A DNA stretch of 34,864 nucleotides from JBIOJB01 sp044450465 (GCA_044450465.1 JBIOJB010000023.1:1-34864), one strand, 5' to 3'. Counted from the first letter of the stretch, positions 6,720-15,615 are shown. A program made the numbers and translations. The notes: generated by a model not told the origin, from the letters alone.

Positions 6720-8282
6720 CTAGGTTCCCGCCGCCCTCCAGAGTGGCTTGAGAACTCCCTGCTCGGCCAGGGCAAGCTCTCCTCCGTAGGCGCGCAGCCA
6801 CCTTTGATACAGCTCCGAGTAGAGGTCGTGAGTGGCAGGATTTGGGTCGATCGGCTTCTCGAAGCTCACGACCTGTTTGGCAGCGGTCGCCACGTCCGGA
6901 TAGACGCCCGCTCCGATGCCGGCGAACATCGCGGCGCCGAGGGAAGTCGATTCCTTGATCCGCGGCACCCTCACCGGTAGGCCCAACACGTCAGCGAGAA
7001 TCCGCGGCCAGAGCGCGCCCTTTGACGCGCCGCCGGTGAAGACGACCTGCTTGCAGGGATGTCGGGTGACCTGTTCGATCACCTTGAGGTGGCCATAGGA
7101 GACGTATGCTGCGGCCTCCTCGATCGCCCTGATGCACTCCTTCTTGCCCGAATGCGCCGGGTCCTCGATGTTGAACTGGACGAGCGCGGGGGCCGCGTGG
7201 ATCCAGCGTTTGGCCACCATGAGGTTGGACAGAATGGCCATCACGTCGTTGGATCCCGGAGGCACGCTCATGGCCGCCTTCTCCATAAGGGCGTAGGCGT
7301 CGGCGGCCGTCCTCTCGGCCTCGAGCTTCTCGAGATCGCAGAACGCGTCGCGGAACCATCTCATCGACAGACCGCAGTAGAAGCCGATCCCCTCCATCAT
7401 CCACTGGCCCGGCAGCGCGTGACACAGAGTGCGAAGCCGCGCCTCCGGATCGATCATTGCGGTGGAAAGCCCAATGGTCTGCTGCCAGAACGTGCCGCCG
7501 ATCACTGTGAACTGGCCGGGGTCGACGACGCCGATCCCCACCAGTCCGAGCTGAGTGTCTGCGCCGCCAACCACCACCGGCGTGCCCGCCTTCAGACCGG
7601 TCGCCTCGGCGGCGGCCGTGCTCACAGCGCCGGCGACCGCTCCCGGCTCGAGGACGGGCGGGAACACCTCGGGCCTCATCCCGCAGAGGGCGAGGATCTC
7701 GCTCGACCACGTGCGCTTCGACAGATCGAACATGCCGGAGCTCGACCCGATCGACGGATCGGTGACGAACTCGCCGGTGAGACGGTTCGTGATCCAGTCG
7801 GCGAGCATCGTCAGATGAGCCGCCGACTTGAAGATCTTGGGCTCGTGGCGCTGGATCCAGCGCAAACGAGCGGGGCTGGTGATGGCCACCCAGTCTCCGC
7901 CCTGCCGGTAGATCCGGTCGGCCTCGCCGCTCTGCACCAGCTCGGTGGCCTCGGCGCCTGAGCGCGAGTCCACGTTCGGACACGCCCAGATCTCGCGGCC
8001 GGATCTGTCGTAGAGCACCATCCCTTCGCGCATGCTGGTCGTGCTGACCGCCTGGATCGACGACGCATCCGCGCCGGACTGCGCGATCGCCTGCCTCACG
8101 CACTCGGCGATGAGGGGCCAGTTGGTCGCGGTGTCGAACGCCTGCGAGCCCGGGACGCCTTCGACCGCGCGGTGGCTCCACTCTCGCTGCGCCATCGCGA
8201 CCTGCCGGCCGTCGACGGCGAACAGCACCGCGCGGCAGCTGCCGGTGCCTGCGTCGAGCGCGAGCAGCAGCGGATCGCTCAC
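6720..8282 (-). CDS. lsrK: LsrK-like autoinducer-2 (or related keto-sugar) kinase, FGGY family
   Basis: A 520-residue FGGY kinase. FGGY_N spans about 4-255 and FGGY_C about 260-500. Features recalled from enterobacterial LsrK, not from xylulokinase, recur along its length: the ALDAGTGS-RAV opening, the E-W-x-H-x-A-V-x-x-VPGS-x-x-FD segment (34-50), SMREGMVLY near 83-91, IWACPNVD (98-105), GGTFWQQ (262-268) and MRWFRDAFC. The putative catalytic base is D242 (GGADTQLG). LsrK phosphorylates DPD/AI-2 in the cytoplasm so that it is trapped and recognised by LsrR. The GTG start overlaps the dehydrogenase stop as GTGA. LsrF- and LsrE-like proteins are encoded in the neighbouring operon, supporting the assignment. 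A related branched keto-sugar substrate cannot be excluded. Confidence 0.75.
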   Translation of the reverse strand: MSDPLLLALDAGTGSCRAVLFAVDGRQVAMAQREWSHRAVEGVPGSQAFDTATNWPLIAECVRQAIAQSGADASSIQAVSTTSMREGMVLYDRSGREIWACPNVDSRSGAEATELVQSGEADRIYRQGGDWVAITSPARLRWIQRHEPKIFKSAAHLTMLADWITNRLTGEFVTDPSIGSSSGMFDLSKRTWSSEILALCGMRPEVFPPVLEPGAVAGAVSTAAAEATGLKAGTPVVVGGADTQLGLVGIGVVDPGQFTVIGGTFWQQTIGLSTAMIDPEARLRTLCHALPGQWMMEGIGFYCGLSMRWFRDAFCDLEKLEAERTAADAYALMEKAAMSVPPGSNDVMAILSNLMVAKRWIHAAPALVQFNIEDPAHSGKKECIRAIEEAAAYVSYGHLKVIEQVTRHPCKQVVFTGGASKGALWPRILADVLGLPVRVPRIKESTSLGAAMFAGIGAGVYPDVATAAKQVVSFEKPIDPNPATHDLYSELYQRWLRAYGGELALAEQGVLKPLWRAAGT

Positions 8283-9322
8283 GCCTCGACCGCCGCCCGG
8301 TTGACGACGTTGCGGAGCTCGCCGTTAGCCGCAAATCTGGAGATCTCGTCGGCCACCATCGTCACCCCGCGCAGGAGCGTCTCGTGCGTCGCACCACCGA
8401 TGTGTGGCGTGATGATGACGTTGTCATGGCGGAGCAGCGGGTGTGGGCCGCTCTCCTGGCGCCTCCGCACCACGTCAAGCGCGGCGCCGGCGAGGTGGCC
8501 GGACTGGAGGGCCGCGTCGAGGGCGGACTCGTCAACGAGGGTCTCTCGCGCGGTGTTGATGAAGTAGGAATCCGGCTTCATCGCGGCGAACTGGACGGCA
8601 CCGAACAGGTTCTCGGTTTCGGGCGTCGCCCTGACGTGGAGCGAGACGAAGTCGGATTTCCCGAGCAGCTCGTCGAGCGTCCCGACCTGCTCCGTGCTCT
8701 CTTTGTCCTCTGCCACGACGAAGGGGTCGTACACCACCACCGCCATGCCAAAGGCGACGGCGCGCCCGCGAACCCGCCGGCCCACGTTTCCGTAGCCGGC
8801 CAGACCCAGGACGTGGCCGCCCAGCTCGTGGCCTAGGAAGCGAGCTCCCTCGTAAGTCGACTCACCGAGGGTGCCTCCGTCGAGGAGGAACTTCTGAGCA
8901 CGGGGGAACCCTCGCGCGAGCATGACCATGAACGCGATGGCCTGGTCCGCGACGGATTCCGCGTTCTTGCCGGGCGTGTTGACAACGGGGATGCCTCTTT
9001 TCGAGGCGGCGGCTACGTCGACGTTCACTGGACCGCCCCGCGCGCAGCAGATCAGCTTCAGATTCTCCGAGGCCGACATTACCTCGTCGGTCACGGGAGC
9101 TCCGTGCACGACAAGAACGTCCGCCCCAGAGATACGCGCGGCGATCTGCGCCGGCGTGCCCAGGTACTCGCGGATCGATCGCTCCGATGCCGTCGCCGGC
9201 TGCAGCGTGCCCGACTCGTCGAGCTGGCAGTAGTCCAGGCGGTGCTCAGACTTGAGCTGCGCCAGCCCGCGCTGAAACACATTCACCGGCACGAACGAGT
9301 CGCCGACGACGAGAATCCTCAT
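8279..9322 (-). CDS. D-isomer-specific 2-hydroxyacid dehydrogenase
   Basis: A 347-residue NAD(P)-dependent dehydrogenase of the PGDH/D-lactate type. The catalytic domain is split around a Rossmann domain with GLAGYGNVG (about 173-181). R259 (NTARETLVDE) and H307 (TPHIGGATHE) are the usual substrate-binding Arg and catalytic His. The family's Glu, expected 29 residues after that Arg, is R288 here, inside a VRRRQE stretch; E290 might compensate by a small shift. It would oxidise or reduce a 2-hydroxy/2-keto acid made in the pathway. It ends in a GTGA overlap with the LsrK-like gene and starts 15 bp after the VOC gene. Confidence 0.85.
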   Translation of the reverse strand: MRILVVGDSFVPVNVFQRGLAQLKSEHRLDYCQLDESGTLQPATASERSIREYLGTPAQIAARISGADVLVVHGAPVTDEVMSASENLKLICCARGGPVNVDVAAASKRGIPVVNTPGKNAESVADQAIAFMVMLARGFPRAQKFLLDGGTLGESTYEGARFLGHELGGHVLGLAGYGNVGRRVRGRAVAFGMAVVVYDPFVVAEDKESTEQVGTLDELLGKSDFVSLHVRATPETENLFGAVQFAAMKPDSYFINTARETLVDESALDAALQSGHLAGAALDVVRRRQESGPHPLLRHDNVIITPHIGGATHETLLRGVTMVADEISRFAANGELRNVVNRAAVEA

Positions 9323-9337
9323 CCGCGCTGGGTGCGG

Positions 9338-9862
9338 TTACGGATAGACGCGGCTCGGCTTCAGGTCGACGGCGTGGCCGGTGCCGGATTCGAATATCAC
9401 CTTCAGGAGCGGTTCGGTGTTCAGGTAGTAGAAGCGGATCGTCTCGCCGATCCGGCCCTCCATCATGATTTCAGCGCCAAGCTCCTTGAAGTGCCGTTCC
9501 GCGGCATCCGACTCGGCCGGTGTCGGGCGCATGACCGCGATGTGGTGCAGGCCCTCGCCGTGCGCGTCGAGCCACTCCTTATAGATGCTGGGCCCCTTGT
9601 CCGGCTGGAGCAGCTCCACCACGATCGGACCGACGTGGGTTTCCGCGCCGATCATCGTGAAGTCGGTCGGCTTGCCGTGCAGAAAGGTGTGATGCAGGGC
9701 CGGTGGCTTGTGCTCGTACACATTCCAGGGACCCCATCCAAGCGCCCTGTGGTAGCGCTCCAGCGCCTCATCGATGTCGCGCACGACGATTGCGATCTGG
9801 CTGATCGGGAATCCGCCGGCCGGCGGCAGCATCCCGTCACTGGCTTCGCTGTGACTGTGCAT
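9338..9862 (-). CDS. VOC (glyoxalase/methylmalonyl-CoA epimerase-like) protein
   Basis: A 174-residue vicinal-oxygen-chelate protein with two beta-alpha-beta-beta-beta modules. The first begins at about 20 (ISQIAIVVRDIDEALERY), the second at about 105 (GLHHIAVM). The usual first metal ligand His is Q22; H106/H107 and a late Glu (KVIFES) remain as likely ligands. Related proteins are metal-dependent epimerases, isomerases or dioxygenases acting on alpha-hydroxy-keto or acyl-CoA compounds. The ATG at 9862 has a strong AGGAGG site that overlaps the stop region of the preceding cyclase-family gene, so translation is likely coupled. An epimerase or isomerase step is the most reasonable guess. Confidence 0.75.
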   Translation of the reverse strand: MHSHSEASDGMLPPAGGFPISQIAIVVRDIDEALERYHRALGWGPWNVYEHKPPALHHTFLHGKPTDFTMIGAETHVGPIVVELLQPDKGPSIYKEWLDAHGEGLHHIAVMRPTPAESDAAERHFKELGAEIMMEGRIGETIRFYYLNTEPLLKVIFESGTGHAVDLKPSRVYP

Positions 9863-9872
9863 TGCTTACCTC

Positions 9873-10826
9873 CTAAAGGATCGCGATCGGATTGAAGGGC
9901 GAGCCTGTCCCGCTCGGCAGCCTCAACGGCTCGGCCACGACCATGAACTCCCACCGCTTCTCTTCCTCGCAGGCTCGGGCGACGTCCTCGAGGTTCAGGC
10001 TGTCCGAAACCACCATGCCCATGGCCACTACCTGGAGCGGGTGGATTGGATACAGAATCCCGTCAACCGTGCTGGGAATCGTCTCGCCATCGCCGTCGGG
10101 GAGGAACGCTGCAACGCCCCTTTCGTGCATCCAGGGGATGGCGTCGACGTGCAGGCCGGCCTTGCCTTCGCCCTCGTAGCCGTTGTCCCACGCGCCTTTC
10201 GCAAGGCGGCGGCCGTGATGACCCGTGCGGAAGACGAAGATGTCGCCCTCGCCCACGCGCACTCCCTGCGCCTTCTCGGCAGCTTCGAGCTCGGCACGCG
10301 TCACCGCTTCGCCGGGTTCCAGCCACTTCACCCCGCGCAGCCGCGGGATGTCGAGAAGAACTCCACGTCCCACGACGCCATTGGCGTAGGTCGTGATGTC
10401 GAGTCCCTTGGTCCCCTTGCTTTTCACGTCCTCGGCCGGGCGGCCGCCGTAGATCTGGCCGCCGTACGCGATGTGATTCAGCGCATCGATGTGAGTGTGG
10501 CAGTCGCCATGAAAGTTCATGCCGAGGAAGTCCATCGCGAAGCGCAGCTTGCCGGAGCCGATGTCCCAATCGAAGAGTTGGGACATGTAGTGGATGGCAG
10601 GGTTCGGATTGTCGGGTCCCGCGACGGTGTTGATGGGGATCGACATCGATACGGTTCGCCCAGAGCGCACCAGCGACGCCGCGTGCTTGACCCTCTCAGG
10701 CGTGATGAGGTTGAGCGTGCCGCGCTCATCGTCTGCACCCCAACGGCCCCAGTTCTTGACCGACTCGAAGATTTTCTCGAACTCGGCCACAGATATCGTT
10801 TTGGCCTTCTGCTTCAGCGCCGCCAC
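9873..10826 (-). CDS. cyclase-family metal-dependent hydrolase (kynurenine formamidase-like)
   Basis: A 317-residue protein of the cyclase family (PF04199). The motif at 106-118 (H106, H110, H112, D114, H118) is the metal-binding core of this family. Further landmarks are WGRWGADDERGTLNLITP near the N-terminus and the FRTGHHGRR strand. Characterised members hydrolyse amides or lactone-like rings (kynurenine formamidase, isatin hydrolase), so ring opening of a lactone or cleavage of an amide intermediate is plausible. The start is the GTG at 10826 with GAGGAG upstream. The longer frame to 10955 lies inside the SDR gene and is rejected. It begins 23 bp after the SDR stop. Confidence 0.8.
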   Translation of the reverse strand: MAALKQKAKTISVAEFEKIFESVKNWGRWGADDERGTLNLITPERVKHAASLVRSGRTVSMSIPINTVAGPDNPNPAIHYMSQLFDWDIGSGKLRFAMDFLGMNFHGDCHTHIDALNHIAYGGQIYGGRPAEDVKSKGTKGLDITTYANGVVGRGVLLDIPRLRGVKWLEPGEAVTRAELEAAEKAQGVRVGEGDIFVFRTGHHGRRLAKGAWDNGYEGEGKAGLHVDAIPWMHERGVAAFLPDGDGETIPSTVDGILYPIHPLQVVAMGMVVSDSLNLEDVARACEEEKRWEFMVVAEPLRLPSGTGSPFNPIAIL

Positions 10827-10848
10827 TTCCTTCTCCTCGGCTCCGTTC

Positions 10849-11664
10849 CTAGCGGACCGCGCCCGGCAGCGGAGCGTCCATGTCCCCAGGCTCGGGGAGT
10901 CCAATCGAGAGCGCGCCGTCCACCACCATGAGGTGCCCGGACAGGTAACCGGCATCCTCCGAGCACATCCACAGGATCGGCCTGGCCATCTCCTCGGGCT
11001 CGGCGAACCTTCCCTGCGGGATCCGGTCCAGCATCACCTTCCTGTTCTCGGGGGTGTTGATGACAAAAGCCGACAGCCTGGTGTTGATGATGCCCGGCGC
11101 GAGGGCGTTGACACGGATGCCGTGTTTGGAGAGCTCGAGCGCAGCCGTGTGCATCACAGCCACCTGGCCCGATTTCGACGTGTTGTAGCAGAGGCCACCC
11201 GCCTCGGGCTGGAACGCGTTCGTCGAAGAGGTGACGACAATCGCCCCCTTGGTCCCTTTGGCCACCATCGCGCGACCCGCCTCCTGCACCAGGTACCAGG
11301 TCCCTCGCAGGTTGACGTCCAGGATCTTGTCCCAGCTCTCGTCCGTGACCTCGAGGAACGGCATGAAGTCGGCTATTCCCGCCACCTGCACCGCAGCGTC
11401 CAGATGGCCGAACCGCTCCACCGCCAGATCGATCGCCTTGCGCACGTCCTCGCGCCGGCTGACGTCACCGGTGACCGCCTCTACCGTCGCACCCGTCTTC
11501 TGGAGCGCATAGAGCGTGGTGGACAGCGGCTCGGCCTCGTTGTCCAGCATCACGACACCGGCCCCTTCCGCGGCAAACGCCGTGGCCACGGCGCGGCCGA
11601 TGCCCTGGGCCGCTCCTGTCACGACCACGCCTTTTCCTCTGAACCTCGCCTCGGATGCGCTCAT
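10849..11664 (-). CDS. SDR-family oxidoreductase
   Basis: A 271-residue classical short-chain dehydrogenase. It shows the nucleotide motif TGAAQGIG (about 17-24), an acidic residue after beta2 (MLDNEAE) that favours NAD over NADP, a catalytic Ser in VVTSSTNAF and the active-site Y-x-x-x-K as YNTSK. The C-terminus ends in a proline-rich tail. It would oxidise a secondary alcohol of a polyol or sugar. Its ATG overlaps the stop of the PLP-fold gene as ATGA (11661-11664), so it is translationally coupled within module A. The substrate cannot be assigned. Confidence 0.88.
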   Translation of the reverse strand: MSASEARFRGKGVVVTGAAQGIGRAVATAFAAEGAGVVMLDNEAEPLSTTLYALQKTGATVEAVTGDVSRREDVRKAIDLAVERFGHLDAAVQVAGIADFMPFLEVTDESWDKILDVNLRGTWYLVQEAGRAMVAKGTKGAIVVTSSTNAFQPEAGGLCYNTSKSGQVAVMHTAALELSKHGIRVNALAPGIINTRLSAFVINTPENRKVMLDRIPQGRFAEPEEMARPILWMCSEDAGYLSGHLMVVDGALSIGLPEPGDMDAPLPGAVR

Positions 11665-12818
11665 GCGATCAAACCTCCATGGCCCGGGCCCCGCGGAATC
11701 ACAGGCCAGATGTCGATGACGCGGTCGCCGTCGACCACGTGGAAGGCGTCGTACCAGTTGACCGTTGCGGGAGCGTAGCCGGGCACCAATTCCACGACGT
11801 CGCCGACGTGCAGCGGATGATCCGGCGTCGTCGCGAAAAGCCCGTGCTCTTCATCGAATCGGAAAGGCTGCAGGTCGTGACCCTTGATCGAGGTCAGCGC
11901 CGGCGCACCCAACGATTTGTTGCCGGCATCGAGGATGACTCGCTCGGGTGGGCGGCTGATCACGGTGGCCATGACCGACAGCGCCTTCTCGAAATCGCCC
12001 GCCATCGGGGCGTGGAAGTTATCCATCACGGCATAAGACCCGGCCTGGATCTCGGTGAGCCGGGGCGTGGTCGCGGTCCAGTCCCAGGTGGCCGTGCCAC
12101 CGGCCGAGAGGATCGGGCACGGGATCCCGGCTGCGATGATCCGGTCGGCCGCCTCCACCAGCATCTCCATCGCCGTCTTCTGCCTCGAGGCGCGCAGCTC
12201 GCGTTCCGGCGTCAGCGAGCAGTGCCCTTCGTAGCCGGTCAGGCCGAGGAACCGCAGACCCTTCACGCCGGCCACCCGGCGAGCCAGCGCCGCCGCCTGC
12301 TCCGGAGTGTCGACTCCGGCGCGATCCATGCCGGTGTCGACCTCGATCAGCACGCCGACCTCGCTTCCCGCGGCGCGCGCTGCCTCCGCGATCTCAGCGG
12401 CATTGTCTGCGTCGTCGACCGCCACCATGACGTCCTTGCCTCGCGCAATCTCGGCCAGCGCCGCGATCTTCTCGCGGCCCGCGATCGTATTGACGACGAA
12501 GATGCTGTCGAGGCCTCGGCGGACCATCACGACGGCCTCCCACACCGTGGCGGTGGAGATGCCGATCGCGCCTGCCTCCACCTGCAGCTTCGCCAGCTCG
12601 GGGCTCTTGTGAACCTTGATGTGCGGACGGATCTTGGCCGGCATCGTTTTCAGCCGGCCGGCCATCTTCGCGATGTTGCGACGCGCCGCCGGGAGATCGA
12701 GCACGAGCGCAGGGGTCACCAGCTCGCCCTTGCGGCGTCCGATCGCGGATCCGTACGCTCGCTTGACGCGCTCGTATGTGGCGTTGATGGCCAGATCCGC
12801 CGCCGCGGGTTCAGGCAT
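11661..12818 (-). CDS. D-threonine aldolase/D-serine dehydratase-like PLP protein (alanine racemase fold)
   Basis: A 385-residue fold-type III PLP protein. TPALVLDLPAARRNIAKM opens the barrel, and RPHIKVHKSPEL carries the Schiff-base lysine K68. Barrel strands with EVDTGMDRAGV and SAGGTATWDW follow, then a C-terminal beta domain. D-threonine aldolase and D-serine dehydratase bind a divalent metal through His-x-Asp or His-x-Cys just before a conserved T-V-N. Here those positions are Y348 and P350, so the usual metal site is missing. The reaction is therefore uncertain; a racemase or a metal-free lyase is possible. It lies between the DUF4432 gene (18-bp gap) and the SDR gene (ATGA overlap). 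A homologue with the same loss lies at 25314-26399. Confidence 0.8.
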   Translation of the reverse strand: MPEPAAADLAINATYERVKRAYGSAIGRRKGELVTPALVLDLPAARRNIAKMAGRLKTMPAKIRPHIKVHKSPELAKLQVEAGAIGISTATVWEAVVMVRRGLDSIFVVNTIAGREKIAALAEIARGKDVMVAVDDADNAAEIAEAARAAGSEVGVLIEVDTGMDRAGVDTPEQAAALARRVAGVKGLRFLGLTGYEGHCSLTPERELRASRQKTAMEMLVEAADRIIAAGIPCPILSAGGTATWDWTATTPRLTEIQAGSYAVMDNFHAPMAGDFEKALSVMATVISRPPERVILDAGNKSLGAPALTSIKGHDLQPFRFDEEHGLFATTPDHPLHVGDVVELVPGYAPATVNWYDAFHVVDGDRVIDIWPVIPRGPGHGGLIA

Positions 12819-12836
12819 CCCGCGCTCCGGAAACCC

Positions 12837-13937
12837 TCACGCGCCGGCAGCCCTGGTCACGCGTGCCGCGAAAGCGTCGATCTCCGCGGATCCGTCGAGG
12901 ACACCCAGCTCGATGTCGTATTTCCGGGTCTCGCCCGGCGCGAGGGTGCGAAGCTCGTTGCGGCTCCGGGCGTCAAACCGCCCCGCGTCGCGATTCGTGG
13001 TTGGCTCCATCGCCACGCCGTAGATACCCTCGCCGAGCGTTCGCCACATCGTGTGAAAGGGAAACTGCTCCTTGCGGTAGACCTGGTAGGCACCGATCCC
13101 GCGAGACCTGTTGACGATGCCCACCGGCACGGTTCCGCTCGGTTCCGCGACGACAGCGTGCTCGTAGCACTCCTCGGGGAACGCCGGGTTGGGCGACGTC
13201 AGCGTCCGGTACTGCTTGGTGGGGTACTCGGCAACCGGCACCCCTTCGGGCGCGGGAATGAGGTACTCGGAGCCCGCGTCGACGACCGGCCAGCCGATGT
13301 TGACGTGGTAGAGGTACATATGGGTGGCTGGATCGAAGCTGACGTTCTCGACCTCATCGTGAACCATGAGCCGGCTCTCACCGACCCGAGCCTCGATTCG
13401 CCGGCGAAGCTCCATCGCCTCTCCGTAGACCGCGGCCTGGCGCACGACGCCCTCTGCCCACAGGATGCACTCGTCGCCCTCCCATCGCTCGCCATAACCG
13501 GTGAGACGCGCGGGCATGAAGCCGATGCGGCCGTGCAGCCCATATTCCTCCGTCGGCTTCACGAGCTGGTGGTACTGCGGTGCTTCCTCGACCCCGCCGA
13601 GGAGGGTGTGGTCCAGGCCGCAGGTGACGAGCATCCCCCCGCCCCAGCTGCGGAACCAGCCCAGCCCGAGCGGCTCGGCGTACCACGGACCGACAACGCC
13701 GGTAGGCGAGAGCCAGGAAAGCGCCCGGCCTTTGAACTCGCAACGGCCGACGTCCAGAGAGCGGTCGACGAGAACGTCAAACGCGAATCCGCTGCCGGTG
13801 CGGAACTCGAGCACGCGCACCCCGCGTTCGATGCCGTCGCCGAGCGTGGCCAGGCGCACCCCGGCGACCTGGTCGAGGCGGCCGACCCGGCGCATCAGGT
13901 CGCGCCGGGTCATGGCCTCGCCGTGTATGGACGGCAT
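12837..13937 (-). CDS. DUF4432 family protein, aldose 1-epimerase-like
   Basis: A 366-residue protein with the galactose mutarotase-like beta-sandwich layout seen in DUF4432: an early GVRVLEFRTGSGFAFDVLVD strand pair, GLGWFRSWGGGMLVTCGLD in the middle, and YGLHGRIGFMPARLTGYG, where the His could act as catalytic acid. Family members are linked to sugar catabolism and are presumed sugar epimerases or sugar-binding proteins, without firm biochemistry. The start is the ATG at 13937 with AAGGAA 5 bp upstream. The frame extends further upstream to 15173, but that part is the other strand-phase of the permease gene and is not protein-like. It sits 23 bp after the permease stop. Confidence 0.75.
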   Translation of the reverse strand: MPSIHGEAMTRRDLMRRVGRLDQVAGVRLATLGDGIERGVRVLEFRTGSGFAFDVLVDRSLDVGRCEFKGRALSWLSPTGVVGPWYAEPLGLGWFRSWGGGMLVTCGLDHTLLGGVEEAPQYHQLVKPTEEYGLHGRIGFMPARLTGYGERWEGDECILWAEGVVRQAAVYGEAMELRRRIEARVGESRLMVHDEVENVSFDPATHMYLYHVNIGWPVVDAGSEYLIPAPEGVPVAEYPTKQYRTLTSPNPAFPEECYEHAVVAEPSGTVPVGIVNRSRGIGAYQVYRKEQFPFHTMWRTLGEGIYGVAMEPTTNRDAGRFDARSRNELRTLAPGETRKYDIELGVLDGSAEIDAFAARVTRAAGA

Positions 13938-13960
13938 CAGATTCCTTGTATGCCTAGCGT

Positions 13961-15469
13961 CTAAACCTTTGCACTTGCGGCGGTCCCAACCCTCGCCATC
14001 GAGAGGTCGTCCTCGCTCTCCCCGAGAGCTGCTCCCGCGGTGCTGATCCACTTGTCGTGATTGCTGACCCGAAAGTAAACCAGCCAGATGACGCCCAGGA
14101 CCAGCCAGATGAGGGTGACGATTGGCGCCGAGGAGTTGGGCAGCGATGGGCAGTTCTGCGGAGGGCAGAACGGCGGGAACGATTCCGCCAGCGCGTAGAG
14201 CAAAACCGCGCCGGAGAAGATCGGGAAGATGAAGTGCAACAACCAGTTGAACTCCGAGCGGCGCTCGCGCCAGTAGTAGACGATCACCCCGACGTTGGCC
14301 GCGAGGTAGACGAACGACACGCCGATTACGAGGATCAGACCGCTGAGCAGGAAGAACGCGACATCCGAGTGCCAGATCGCCCCGGCGATGATTCCGCTCC
14401 CGAGGGTAAGGATCAGCTGGGCGTAGATGGCGTTGGTCGGCGTCTTGAACTTGGGATGGACCTTGGCGAAAAGCTTCGGGAACGCTCCGTTGCGGCCCAA
14501 CGAATACCACATGCGGGTGCTGACGTTTGCAGTCGCCATGGTGACGGCAAAGGTCGACGACATGAACGCGAGCAGGATCAGCCACCAGCCGCTGCCCCAG
14601 TTGTTGCGCGCCAGCGCGAGACCCGGCAGGTCGGGCGAGCCGACGAGGCCCTTGATGTTGTCGGGGCCGAAGCCGGTGATGACGCCCCAGTAGGTGAAGA
14701 CAAGAAACACGCCAAGAATGCAGATCGAGAGTAGGGTTGCCCGCGGCGTGTTGCGCTTGGGGTCGACGGTCTCCTCGGCCAGAGGCGCCGCCGCTTCCCA
14801 CCCGGTCAGGCCCTGGACGGCGAGCACGATTCCGAGTGTGAAGCCCGAAAGACCGAGCGCGTTGCCGCTGACGTTTCCGGGGTTGAACTCCGCGAGCGAG
14901 ATACCACCCGGCCCGGGTTTGGCGAAGCCGGTGACGGCGAGCGCAAGCACGATCAGGATCTCCGCGCCACCCGCGAAGAGCAGGGTGCGCGCCGACAGCT
15001 CGATGCCGCGGTATTGGAAGAACGCCACCATCAATCCAAAGACGATGATGCTGACCCACCAGAGCCACGGCGCATCCCAGCCGTAGCTCGTCTTCAGCTC
15101 TCCGGCCACGATGAAGCCGAAGAAACCGCAGACCACGCCGCCGGCCATCGGAGAGTAGAGGATGAACATCCACGAAGTGAGGAAGCCCATCCTCGCGCCC
15201 AGCGCCCGGCTCACGTACGTGTAGTAGCCGCCGGCTGAAGGCAGGTGGCGCGAGAACTGGATCAAGGTGTTGCCGAGCATTAGGACGATCAGGACTGCGA
15301 TCACGTAAGCCAGCGGGCTGGTCACGCCTGCGAGAGAAACCAGAAACCCGGTGAAGAACAGGGCGGCGATCGCCGGGGCGATGTGCGTAATCGCCTGCAT
15401 CGTCACGGCGACGAGCCCGAGTGCCCCGGGCTTGAGTTCGGTTTGAACACGCGCCGTCGAATCAGCCAT
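13961..15469 (-). CDS. APC-family permease (module A transporter)
   Basis: A 502-residue integral membrane protein of the amino acid/polyamine/organocation superfamily with about 12-14 hydrophobic segments. Family landmarks are THIAPAIAALFFTGFLVSL in segment 1, SAGGYYTYVSRALG after segment 2, and the GLTGWEAAAPLAEET helix with a nearby PKRNTPRA loop. Known relatives carry amino acids, amines or purines by proton symport. In this locus it is the only transporter of the LsrK-containing operon, so it may import the pathway substrate. The ATG at 15469 is used because it has a GGAGGGGGG site. It is the first gene after a strong promoter and palindromic operator. It is closely similar in layout to the permease at 32191-33711. 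Confidence 0.9.
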   Translation of the reverse strand: MADSTARVQTELKPGALGLVAVTMQAITHIAPAIAALFFTGFLVSLAGVTSPLAYVIAVLIVLMLGNTLIQFSRHLPSAGGYYTYVSRALGARMGFLTSWMFILYSPMAGGVVCGFFGFIVAGELKTSYGWDAPWLWWVSIIVFGLMVAFFQYRGIELSARTLLFAGGAEILIVLALAVTGFAKPGPGGISLAEFNPGNVSGNALGLSGFTLGIVLAVQGLTGWEAAAPLAEETVDPKRNTPRATLLSICILGVFLVFTYWGVITGFGPDNIKGLVGSPDLPGLALARNNWGSGWWLILLAFMSSTFAVTMATANVSTRMWYSLGRNGAFPKLFAKVHPKFKTPTNAIYAQLILTLGSGIIAGAIWHSDVAFFLLSGLILVIGVSFVYLAANVGVIVYYWRERRSEFNWLLHFIFPIFSGAVLLYALAESFPPFCPPQNCPSLPNSSAPIVTLIWLVLGVIWLVYFRVSNHDKWISTAGAALGESEDDLSMARVGTAASAKV

Positions 15470-15507
15470 TAAAGGTTCCCCCCTCCCAATCAAGCGGACC
15501 CGCAACA

Positions 15508-15541
15508 GCTGCAAGATCTTGCAGCCCTTCCACGATCGTGG
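15508..15541 (-). promoter_or_regulatory. double palindromic operator upstream of module A
   Basis: Two perfect palindromes lie just downstream of the -10 box: CCACGATCGTGG (15530-15541) and an 18-bp one, GCTGCAAGATCTTGCAGC (15508-15525), both centred on GATC. Sequence close to both recurs upstream of the LsrF-like operon. The position just after the promoter suggests repression, most likely by the SorC-family protein at 16641-17657. The binding protein is inferred. Confidence 0.65.
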
Positions 15542-15544
15542 AGC

Positions 15545-15572
15545 AGTATGGGCGAGCCGCGAGTTTTGTCAA
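15545..15572 (-). promoter_or_regulatory. sigma-70-type promoter of module A
   Basis: On the minus strand, TTGACA (15572-15567) and CATACT (15550-15545) are separated by 16 bp. The -35 box is perfect and the -10 matches four of six. Transcription would begin within the first palindrome and run into the permease gene 75 bp downstream. Confidence 0.65.
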
Positions 15573-15583
15573 GAGGTCGTCTT

Positions 15584-15610
15584 CCAACTCGGGGCCAACT
15601 CGGGGCCAAC
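15584..15610. repeat. short tandem repeat, 11-bp unit
   Basis: The unit CCAACTCGGGG occurs twice in full and once in part (CCAAC) in the gap between the epimerase stop and the module A promoter. Its function, if any, is unknown. Confidence 0.6.
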
Positions 15611-15615
15611 CCGCG

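Noticed and set aside
11661..12818. Calling the PLP protein a D-threonine aldolase
   Set aside because: The metal-binding His-x-Asp/Cys pair required by that enzyme is absent.
11655..13964. A 769-codon open frame on the plus strand
   Set aside because: It lies antisense to the PLP-fold and DUF4432 genes and is rich in Arg/His/Asp without domain motifs; it is a GC-bias artefact.
12837..15173. A 778-codon frame joining DUF4432 with an upstream part
   Set aside because: The upstream 412 codons are an off-frame reading of the permease gene; a good start with a ribosome-binding site exists at 13937.
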